Source: Cladopsammia gracilis (Eukaryota; Cnidaria; Anthozoa; Scleractinia; Dendrophylliidae). From it: DNA of 64,000 bases. Shown here piece after piece: positions 54,538 through 64,000 of this stretch; the stretch's first letter is position 1, and the number at the start of each line of letters is the position of its first letter. The position numbers were made by a program, and so were the translations under genes. Under the pieces are notes generated by a model, which saw only the letters and a list, made by a program, of their open reading frames with translations, was not told the DNA's origin and ran no database searches. Location of the stretch: assembly GCA_022457155.1 (NCBI GenBank), contig JAJGOT010000751.1:124001-188000 (forward strand), read 5' to 3'.

Positions 54538-56060
54538 ATGCTACCTAGTTTACCCAGGGCCCAAGACTGGATCCCCTCCAAGCAATTTTAATCAATAGCA
54601 TACTATCTGTTGTTCACCAGCAGATGTGCTCTACTTATGTCGACTTTGATCTTCACAGTCAGACTCGTACCTAGTCCCTAATTAATTGATTTGATTGCAA
54701 GGAAGTAAAGTGAAGTGCGCGGGGTGTTATGGAATATTTGACACAAGCGCAACCTCGTTCCCAGTGCCTTTTCTGCTTTCAAAATCACGGGGCGAGTGAA
54801 GAAACCCCTGGACTGCCCTGGAAAAGGCTGCCAAAATACTTCACGATTCATGGAATTTTCTGGCACCGCTATTTTGAAAACGGAGAAGGCCCTGGGGCCA
54901 AGGTTGGCACAGGCTCGTCTCAACCGCGGTCAAACGAGAGAAATTTGCAAAAGTTAAGCAAAGTTCTTAAAAGTTAAGGTTGTCATTTTCACTGTTTAAA
55001 GTTTAATATATTGCCAGTACACTGTTAATTGACCAAACGTTTCGAAAGTTTACCAAAAAAGTTCTAAGCGTTTAAAAACTGTGAGCTGCAGAATTGTCGA
55101 CGCCATTTGCCAACATTATTTTGATCAGGCGCAAAGAGTTTTGGTCAGTTTTCAACGGAAAAAAAGCTCATCATTTTGAGAAAAGTTAAAAGATAGTAAC
55201 GTCAACTAATTTTTTTTTATATACACGGCTTGCCCATATTTCCATTTAATATTAAATAAAATCCCACTAAATAAAACGAAAAACGCTTTGGACGTTTGAT
55301 CGCGGTGGAAGGCTCGTCACACAATCGATCTCCTCTCGGCCTTGAATCAAATTATGAGCTACTGAGTACTAGTCTGCTTCAAAGCGCTAATATTTAATTT
55401 AAGACTGAATACATTATTATTTCTCCGCCTCGTTATTCCCCCTCCGTCATCTTATCATTGTGAAGAAATTCAGAAGTCAAAGTTTGATTCTGATATTAAA
55501 ACGCATTCGGTTCAAAGTCTTGTACCGGCCTGGATACTGTGAAATAGCACAATGTTTGCCTGTCGTTTTATATTGAAACATTTATCGAACCACCGCCTCG
55601 ATCGTCCACACGCCCTTCGTATTGAAACTAACGTGAAGCGTGAGTGAGTTCAAACCGCGAGGTACTATAGGAAGAAAAATATATCTTTCTTTGCAAGCTA
55701 ATTTTCATAATGAAATAGACGTATAGATAAAAGGCATTCCTGTGGCAGTTTTGTTTCCAGGTTTCACTGAATCTACCATAGGTAATGAAAGTAGGACTAC
55801 TACTGACTCTTAAACTGGCAACAGACCAACAAACGGATGTGCTTTGTGCCACCTGTACACATCAGCAAATAGTAGCGCATGGCACCTGTTAGTTTATGTT
55901 AAAAATTCTGACTTCTAAATAAGTAAACTTATTATTCACACTAATTAATTTACATGCTAAATACTAAAACCTGTAAGCAAAGTTAAGCATTTACAACAAT
56001 TACGCATGTGCCTGTTAAACGAATACGTTTCTTTCGTTAAGAATCAACGGTGCATCAAAC
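54538..56060. other. Intergenic / upstream region of the Kelch gene
   Basis: A weak inverted segment at about 54745-54920 (caacctcgttcccagtgcct ... aggccctggggccaaggttg) is a repeat remnant. The rest would include the promoter of the Kelch gene; no element can be pointed out. Confidence 0.45.
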
Positions 56061-59000
56061 ATGCCTTCCAACAACTGCGATGTCGGAGATATTCAAAACG
56101 ACATCAACAGAATACGACAGGACCAAACGTACTTGTTCGTGGATAGAAGCTTTCAAGAGTCTCTCACTGAATATTTTCAATTTTTACGCAGGGAGGGTAT
56201 ACTGTGCGACGTGACTCTTCGTATCGGAACTCACAAGTTTTCGTGTCATCGTAACATTCTAGGAGTAGCGAGCCCTTATTTTCGCTCACTTTTCATAGAC
56301 AACGAAAGTGGACGGTTCATAAAAAACGTTGAGTTACCTCAAGAAATCGATCGTTCGATCATGGAGGCTCTCCTAGGATATATGTACGGAGGGAGAATTT
56401 TCATTAACATGGGTAATGCTATCGACATTTTTAAGGGCGCAAGTTTCTTTAAACTTCAAAGTTTGCTCGAGGAGTGTTCTTATGTGCTGGTGAAATTCTT
56501 AACACCAGAAAATTGCCTTCAAGTACGGGACGTTTCTTTAGTTCATGGACAAGAAAAACTACATCAGCGATGCCAGAGATTTCTGTACGAAAATTTTGTG
56601 AAGGTTGCAAACTCAGCACAATTTTTGGAACTCCCTCAAGATGAGCTAGAGAAGATGCTGTCAAAAAACGAAATTCACGCCACCAGCGAGCAACAGGTAG
56701 TTCTAGTTAACAATTATTCATCGAACTGGAGGTGAGTAGTGGTGGATATTTGCGGCGAGGTAAATATCTACCGCTCTTCACCGACACTAACGTGAATAAG
56801 TGCTTTAGTGACCAACCAGTGGATAGCCGGCCAAGAATAGTAATTTTAATTATTTCTGACAAATGAGGGCAAAACTAGCGCACGAAATACAGAACAATGC
56901 CTGGAGGTGTATAACAAATATTAGTAAATTTATACCTTTGATAATAATTTTCTGGATTTCTAATTGGTTCCCTCCGCTATGGATCTGATCCGTTATCCAT
57001 TAGTGAATGTAGACACAATTTTTTTTGCACTTTATGATATGCTATTATTTCCATTTGAGGGTTGCTTTGATTTAGCGAGGTCGTGACTTTTATTACTAAT
57101 TATAACGGTTGTGGTAGTTGAAGAGTCGCAAACGACGCAAAAAAAATATAAAACAGTTGGAGAAAAATAGCAAATTCTTTTAAGAAAATTAGAAGAGAAG
57201 AAATTAGTGTTTATTAATATTTAATTGAAAAGTTTCAGTCCATTTTCTATTTGTTGCAAAGTGAGTTAATATTGAATACGAATTTCGTAGACGTGATTGA
57301 AAAATAACGTAACATAAAAAAAAATGATTTGATCATGATCCGTTGTAGATATTGGACAGTCTGGTAACATGGGTAGAATACGACCGTAAAGAGCGCGGTG
57401 TACACTTCGCCAAATTACTACAACATGTTCGGTTGCCGTTACTTTCCACCGATATACTTATGGAGCATGTACAGCGACAGGAACTTGTGCAACGCTCGCC
57501 CACAGCAAAGGAAATGGTTCTGGAAGCTATGAGTTTTAACACGGCGCAAGAAGAACAGAAAAAATCCATGAGTAGTCCCAGGACGGTGCCAAGAACATGT
57601 TACACTTTGGTGGATGTGATTTTGTTTGTTGGAGGTAAAGCGAGGAACGTCGATGAAGGGCGTGTCACGTTTTGTTACGAGCCTGGAGAGAATCAGTGGT
57701 ATTCATTAGCTGCGTTGCGGTAAGTTTATATAGGACAGTTCTCAATTGAGTGTCGTAACTGCCAAAATCTCTGACCAATCACAACAGACGCAGAGGAACC
57801 AATGAACCAATCAGAATTCGAAGGAAAAATGTAACGCGGGAAAACGCTTGCAAGCAAGTCGCGATTGGTTTTGGTCTTGCTTCTGATTGGCTAATAAAGT
57901 GGCGCGAGATTTTGTAGCCAATCACAAAGCTTTGCAATGCAAAACCAAAGCAACTGCGAAATTACTTTTGACACTCAAGTGAAAACCACTGCAAATACTC
58001 TCTGTTAGTGATATGGGAGACTGTCTGGTTCTGTATTCATGCCATATAACGTGCTTCTAATATTGAGTCTGCGTCAGTGAAACTGCTGAAGGTCGTGGGT
58101 TCAATTCCCATAGGGGTTTCAGAATCAGATTCCTTTTTGAGTTTCTAGTCTCTTTACAATGTGTATTAGAGATACATTGCGACATGGCCGAGCTTATAAT
58201 TAACATCTTTTTAAGGACCGGTTACACGACTGCAAACAATGGTAACGCTGTGATAACAACTGTAACGTCTTTGATGTGAATTTGTTTTTTCATATTAGCG
58301 ATACGTATCCTCAAATATTATGCCCTTCCTTAGCGAGAAGCTACTCGTGATTGGTTAAGACTACTACGCACCCTGTTTAACTATTATTTTATTAAGTTTG
58401 TAGACATTGAGTACGCAATATGTAGTGGTCACCTAACTTACCCATGGGGATGGCGCTGGATGGAGGGGAGGGTATAGAGGTGGACGCAGGGGGTGGGGGT
58501 GGGGTGCGGGGAAGCAAAATGTCTCGGAGAGGGCATGGTCCGAAGGTTGTTCTGTATTCACCAGTTGGCTCGTAGGAGCTTTTGATTCCCTTTCCTATCT
58601 AGAACCATAGGCGTCTCTAGCTATGATCGACAAAGAACTCTATCAAGAACTAAACTAAACAATTTCCTGCTGTTTTACAGAACACAGTTGTATGATCATT
58701 CGGTGGCTGTAGTTGATGGATCTGTGTACGCATGTGCTGGGTCCAAGGAAGGCAAAGCTTCCCTTCTATTGCAGGACCATGTGCAATGCTTTAATCCTCA
58801 CATGAATTACTGGGACAACGTGACTCCTGTACAGGAAGCGAGGGCCAAAGCTGCTGCTGTGGAACACGACGGACTGTTGTATGTCTCTGGTAAGAGAAAC
58901 AAACTCATTTGAAATGCTCTATTGTTCAAGCGTGAATTTCGTGTTACACAGAAAGTAATAACGGCGCGCACAGCATTTTGGGTGAAGCTGGGCCTTTAAT

Positions 59001-60989
59001 AAATATATAATTCATCAAGTTTGAACAAAAAAAATCAAAACCATGACAGGGGCGGATCCGCCCCTGCATGACGATGGAAACCCCATCTTATTTAATATAG
59101 ATCCTCGGTTTTGTCTGCATTTAAATATCTGTTTGAGAAGTTGTATCAAACACTCAAAAAATTATTTCATCAGGAACCTAAACAGCTCGAATTCAGTTAA
59201 AAAAAAACTCCGCTGTGCCTCGTTTTATCAACCCACTTCTCGGTGTTTGAAAATCCTGAAGAAACAGTCTTTCTCGTGTTTGATATATTACATAAAGGTC
59301 CAAGAAGGTATACGGAGGGATGAAAGAGAGGGATTAAAAGTTGAAGCTGGATACGGTTAACTCCCGCTTTCGAGCCACGATTTTCTGTTTATTATGAAGA
59401 GAGTCCATCTCAAACAGAGTTATCCTCAGGGCGGAGTTGACTATACTAGACTATATTACAAATCATGATCAGCCTATGATGGAGGCATTGAAGAAACAGT
59501 TTACCGTATTTCTTTTTGTATCTACCTCACGCAGGTGGCATGATAAATGGTTCCCATAGCAACTCGTTTGAAGTGTACAATCCAATCAACGACAAATGGA
59601 AGTTTCTCTCGCCTCCCACAATCCAACGAATTCGTCATGCCATGGTTGCCACGGAAACGCACATTTACGTCATTGGTGGTGAAGGAAAAGGGATTGAGCC
59701 CGATATCAGCATGGAGCGATACGATCCAGCGGTTAATTTATGGAGCTTTGTACTGCCAATGAATTGTGGGAAAGTTGGTGCATGCGCTGTGGAATTAGAG
59801 GGAAAAATTTACGTCATGGGTGGAAATAATGGATACAATACGCTTCGGCAATGTGAGATTTATGATGTAAAATCTCATCAGTGGACCCTGGTTCAAGGTA
59901 AGATTGACTGATATAATTCGTTTGACTATTCTAGCTAATTATTTAGTCAATAAAGTTCAAGATGGCCTATAATAAATCGCTTGTCATCGATTTCACATTT
60001 CTCTTCATTTTAAGATTGGATAAGGTTCTTTTCGTGTTGAGCCCATGCAACCGCATGGGCTCAACACGGTTTTCCATTTCCTCTGAACTGCGCGCGCTCA
60101 TACACTATTTGGTTAGCGCGCGCTATCACAATTTTTCAAATAAAACAAGTCGCGTTCAAAACAACGGTCATCAACCTGATGAAGGGCCAAGCCCGAAACG
60201 TCGTTGTTTTAAATTAACTTGACACTTTCTCAAAACATTTTATTTTATTTTTCCAATATGTTTATTTCTATTTCAAATTCTTGTTTATAAGTGTCACGCA
60301 TCTTTGGGAATTCAATTTTTTGAATCCATTTGTTAAGGTTTTTTATGTCTATCATTAGTTAGTCAATTCACGGGGATTCGCTCACAAGTCACCAGTTGTC
60401 ATTCATACAGTATAGACCTTGCCGGGTCAGAGGTGTAAAGGTCTACATGATTTTATCGATATATATCCATCTATTAGGTATTTAAATGGCGGATAAAAAT
60501 ATTAACTGTCTGTAAACAGCCAAGAGTAGATTGAGTCACAGTGAGAATCAAGTACACACAAGAACATAACCTGCGTGCAGTAGCTGTTATTTTCTTTGGT
60601 TTACACGGAAAAAGGGCGTGAACCAAGGGGAATAGGGGAGATCTGCATACAGGCTAACAAGGAAATACGGCACAAGAATACTGGTCAGTAGAACCCCTGT
60701 GGCCCTGGGATGGGTGGAGTAAGAGAATTGAAGTGTATTTTCATTTGCTTTATTCTAAGACATGACAGAGCACCGTCAAGATGCTCAGGCCGTTGTCATT
60801 GGCAAGAAAATTTACGTCATCGGTGGCCGAGACTACAATGGAGAGAGAGTTCTGGATTCAATAGAATGCTATGACATATCAGAGGGAAACTGGAACCGAG
60901 TTACAACAGTCCCAGTAGCAAGAGAAGGCTTCCGGTGTGTGACGTGTAAAATAAGTCGTAATCGGCTCACTCCAATGAAGTTCAGATAA
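56061..60989 (+). CDS. BTB-BACK-Kelch protein (KLHL family), five exons
   Basis: KLHL proteins usually join substrates to Cullin-3 ubiquitin ligases: BTB binds Cul3 and dimerises, the Kelch propeller binds the substrate. Exons: 56061-56696, 57349-57719, 58681-58889, 59535-59897, 60760-60989, in phase with GT/AG sites; 602 residues, the usual size. BTB (about 35-140): GILCDVTLRIGTHKFSCHRN and SPYFRSLF. BACK (about 145-260): LTPENCLQVRDVSLVHGQ and, on exon 2, LVTWVEYDRKERGVHFAKLL. Then six Kelch repeats with the typical VGG/VIGG and later W: VILFVGG, VYACAGS, LLYVSGG, IYVIGGEG, IYVMGGNNGY, IYVIGGRDYNG, enough for a full propeller. The second lacks the double Gly. The end (CVTCKISRNR...) is read to the first stop; a GT within it could be a donor to a further exon. 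Which KLHL it corresponds to is not clear. Confidence 0.92.
57733..57985. repeat. Decayed MITE, GAGCAGTTTTCAATTGAGTG family
   Basis: TAGGACAGTTCTCAATTGAG at the left and cactcaagtgaaaaccactg at the right; 'accaatcaga' and 'aaagtggcgcgagat' inside match the family. In Kelch intron 2. Confidence 0.65.
60028..60340 (+). mobile_element. PLE 3' end with 16-bp snap-back at its 5' side
   Basis: 60044-60340 matches the 3' region of the PLE dimer at 31-33 kb (chain ggttttccatttcctctgaa, the gcgcgcgct pair, hammerhead, final tttatttctatttcaaattc). At the 5' limit the sequence CGTGTTGAGCCCATGC is followed by AACC and then its exact complement. It lies in the last intron of the Kelch gene, in the gene's direction. 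Confidence 0.85.
60176..60202 (+). ncRNA. Hammerhead ribozyme motif, 60.2-kb PLE copy
   Basis: Same sequence as 33053-33079: CAAC, CTGATGA, GGGC/GCCC, GAAAC, GTC, GTTG. Confidence 0.8.
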
Positions 60990-62930
60990 CCTTTTTAGTT
61001 CTTGTCCCCAGAGCACATGGGTTTTTAACGTCAAAGCCAGGAGAGCTTTGAGCTGTTCCAGGCGTTTAGATAGTGTTGATCGAAGGATAGTTGGAGCGCG
61101 AAGGTAAAATGTTGCGAGTGCTGATGATGGAGGGCGGGCGTAGGCACGAAAGAGAGTCCCCCTCTCCCCAGTCTCCCCTTGTTTCCCCCATCGCGCACCG
61201 GTTTTAGCTGCTCCCAGGCCCCACAAATCTTAACTTCGGAACAGGCTAAGAGAGCTTGCGCGCAGGCTGGTAGTTAGAGCTCGCAGTCTCTTGGATAGAT
61301 CTTTTGTTTAGCTAAAACTCTGCACAAAACGAGGGATCTTATGAGGCGAGTGCGAACCTACATGTATTTAGATGTGATATTTTATATTTCAATGTGCACG
61401 AGTTTTCAAAAGAGGAAAAGAATCGAACATGTTAAACTATTCAATACAATCATACGGGTTGAATAATCAAAGATACGATCTGTAGACTCCAGTATTCTCG
61501 TTTCCAGTTCCGCGATCCTTTTCGCCAGCGCCACAGATCACGGACTTGTTGAGCATGCGCATAGTGCTCATTTTTGATTATAGGCCAATCAGGTTTGAGT
61601 CTTTACTTTCAAATTGGAACCGGCCAGAGTCCGTGGAAAGACCTTAGATAACAACGACCTGGACCACCTCGGACGCCTTATTGAGACTTATATAACTGAG
61701 TAACTGGTTAGTAAGAAGTCTAGCTTTCAGTTTGGGTTCTGTTATGTCGTTGTCACGTTAAATGATCTACGTGGTATCAGTCTTGCTTACTTTATTTGTC
61801 TCTTTTAGCGCCTTCTGACCGCTCAACCAAACACGCCAATAACCTCAGGTGTCCGGAGTAGAGTTCGCGATGGTCATTAGTAGAGTACCTTTAGTTATAA
61901 CTGCTTCCAAGAGAAATGGCTTTGTTTTCGATAAAGACGGTGTTGTTACTGCTGAGAAACTATCGGATATTTCGCTTGGTAAAATATCAGTTTTTCATTC
62001 TAAACTCTAAAGAAGAAATATTTAACGAGATTCTCTGGAATAATCACTTTATTTAAATCAATGGCCGCATCTCTGTTTAGTACGCACGAGACTAGCGTTA
62101 AAAAAAGATTAGACATTTTCCGCCGTAACGCCTTGTCTTACAACGATCTCTGTAGCAAGTACAATCTGAAAATCAACTATTTTAGTAATGTAGTATGGTT
62201 TATACCATGCAACTGCTCCAAATTGGATTTAAAGGTAAGCAACAGGCACCTTAAATGAATCTCTAAGTAAAGATAGAATACTTTAGATAAACATTCTAGC
62301 TTAATACCCATTTCCTTATTAAACAGAAATTGTATGTCACCACACCGCTGAAAAATGGCTGAAAAAAGCTGATTTAAATGAACAAGAAATAAATTAAATT
62401 CAGATATCCTTTGGTGTTACTAAAGATACTAGACTATTATTTTATCAACAAATGTTACTCTCTTTAGAGATGGTTTTAAGGAGCATGATGTTTGCCACCT
62501 GTGTAATTAAGGCAAACCCTTACACATTTATTTCAGTGTAAACTGCTCTATTTTTATAATTTTTGGACCAAATTCATGCAGTGGTGGAACAATAAGAACA
62601 ACGACTTAATCAGCCTCACAAAAGAACAAATCATTATCGCTAAATACTATATTTATACTGCTTCTAGAAATGAAGAAGATTATATTTTGGGAAGCCTGTT
62701 GAGCTTTCCTTACTAATAATCAAACACACAAGGCAAATCTGCAAGTCAACTTATAGTAACACTAAAAACGGTTTAAAATCTAATCTGGCTATCTTTATGT
62801 ATTTTTTAGTAATGTAAGCATTTATGCATTGTAAGTTATTATATCAAGATCAACTTAAGTATTTATTTTTCTTTTCTTTTCTTTACATGTAAGTAGTGTA
62901 AGCGACGTTTGTAATGTAAGAGATGTAATA
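60990..62930. other. Intergenic, nothing recognised
   Basis: Downstream of the Kelch gene. Frames at 60879-61226 (-) and 62061-62258 (+) have no motif, splice context or homologue that I can name. Confidence 0.45.
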
Positions 62931-63068
62931 TATCAAACATGAGACACAGTGTTTCATCAGATTTCCAAACACCGCGAAGTGGGTTGAAAAACGAGGCGCA
63001 GCCGAGTTTTTTTAACCCACTTCAAGGTGTTTGGAAATATGATGAAATACTGTGTCGAATGTTTGATA
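62931..63068. repeat. Foldback MITE (138 bp)
   Basis: TATCAAACATGAGACACAGT and its variant complement at the ends; the arms also carry 'tttccaaacacc' and 'aagtgggttga'. A related single arm lies at about 63121-63150. Confidence 0.75.
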
Positions 63069-64000
63069 TTACTTCTCAAACAAAATGATTTTAGAAGGAG
63101 AAATTAAGGATGCAAAAATGAGGAGTGTTTCATCTGATTTCCAAACACTCATTAAACATTAATTTCCTTTGTATTTTCGTCATGAATTATTAATGAGTTT
63201 GAGAAGTATATGTCAATAATAATAGAGTGATTTTACTTCAACTGTGAAACAGAAACTATTAGTTAGTATGTAACACTATCTATCACTATCTATTACACTA
63301 GCGCTAGACCTTGATAGAGTGATTCATAATCTAAATAATCTAACAATTAGTGTGTGACAGTCCAAATTAAACAAAAGAAAACAGTCAGGGAATTATTGTC
63401 CAATAGTGCGTACTATTCTACTAACTATTTCACGGGTTAACTGTAATCGCTCTAATATTTGAGGATAATAGAAACTGATACGAAGTACTACGGCGTAAAA
63501 TCCTACTATCTGTTTCACAGATGAAGTAAAACCACTCTAATAATAATAATAATAATAATAATAAAAACAAAGTACAGTTATTAACGTGTGAAGACAAGTC
63601 CATTCCAAAAGGGAATTAATTTCTAAGAGCTAAGATACAAAAATTAAACACTAATTAAACTAGTCTTTTCTACAAACACATTTTTTAAAGGGAATCTCCA
63701 CTGTTATAACAAAATAATGGAAATAAATTCTAAATTTCAGTTCTTGTAATAACAAGTGGAAAGAAAATTTTAGTGTACAATAAAATGGGATATGAATATC
63801 ACCTATTTTCGCTTTTAAATTTCCCGCGTGCCGTCAATTTGAATTTTTATGACGTCATATGGTTGCCCCCATTGTTAAGAATCGACGTTCTTTTGTGTGC
63901 AACAATCAACCTCGTTCCCAGATTCCTTTCTGTTCAGATGATGACGTAGCTAAAGAGAGAGGAAAGAGATTGTGGTACAATTGGGCAACCACGTGACGTC
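63069..64000. other. Intergenic, nothing recognised apart from a TAA microsatellite
   Basis: AAT/TAA triplets at about 63540-63562; 'tatgacgtcatatggttgcc' near 63850 resembles MITE ends but has no partner in view. A 'caacctcgttcccag' stretch at 63909 is shared with 54.75 kb. Confidence 0.45.

Noticed and set aside
56697..56735. Extending Kelch exon 1 to the stop at 56735
   Set aside because: A GT donor after CAACAG at 56696 joins in phase to the BACK domain on exon 2 (LVTWVEYD), which the read-through version would lose.
36195..57985. CRISPR-like arrays among the spaced repeats
   Set aside because: The repeats here are foldback elements, microsatellites and minisatellites without regular unique spacers, in an animal genome.
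58065..58140. tRNA-like B box (gggttcaattccc) in Kelch intron 2
   Set aside because: No A box at the right distance; too weak to list as a feature.
62061..62258. 65-codon ORF starting MAASLFSTHETSVKKRL
   Set aside because: Somewhat protein-like, but no family, no splice continuation and no other exon nearby that I can support.

Overview
This window looks like AT-rich nuclear DNA from an invertebrate animal, most likely an anthozoan cnidarian such as a stony coral. That placement is inferred from the intron-exon structure, the orthologues present and the dense mixture of Penelope-like elements, LINEs, one Ty3/Gypsy element and many small foldback elements; no species can be named. Five multi-exon host genes could be rebuilt exon by exon from reading frame, GT/AG splice sites and family motifs.

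Layout. 256-6267 (-): 5' part of a polypeptide N-acetylgalactosaminyltransferase of the GALNT2/14/16 type, running off the left edge. 6.4-13.3 kb: an intergenic repeat zone with nested LINE insertions, a palindromic ribozyme-bearing element, a 17-bp minisatellite and a LINE 3' end. 13465-26245 (+): a four-exon cytosolic-type sulfotransferase whose 8.5-kb first intron holds several foldback elements, a 61-bp minisatellite and a 4.4-kb Ty3/Gypsy retrotransposon with 145-bp LTRs. 27.6-29.3 kb: Penelope-like element (PLE) pieces. 30211-41140 (-): zfyve1 (DFCP1), 11 exons, with a 2.2-kb inverted PLE dimer in its last intron and a one-base frameshift in its last exon. 41264-51713 (+): rtf1, 17 exons, head-to-head with zfyve1 across a 123-bp shared promoter. 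56061-60989 (+): a complete BTB-BACK-Kelch gene of five exons, with another PLE 3' end in its last intron. 61-64 kb: no gene recognised.

The host genes are not a pathway: a Golgi O-glycosylation enzyme, a PAPS-dependent sulfotransferase, a PI3P-binding autophagy/lipid-droplet ATPase, a Paf1-complex transcription factor and a probable Cullin-3 adaptor. Only zfyve1 and rtf1 show a likely regulatory link.

The most interesting theme is the PLE set. At least seven good hammerhead ribozyme motifs, from five or more families, lie in PLE 3' regions; each has a different stem I whose two strands are complementary to each other. Several PLE insertions also end in inverted repeats or foldbacks at the 5' side, including a near-identical dimer with ~1-kb arms bounded by a 14-bp target-site duplication and a small 16-bp snap-back hairpin at 60.03 kb. 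Together these suggest that snap-back of the cDNA end is a recurring way these elements insert.
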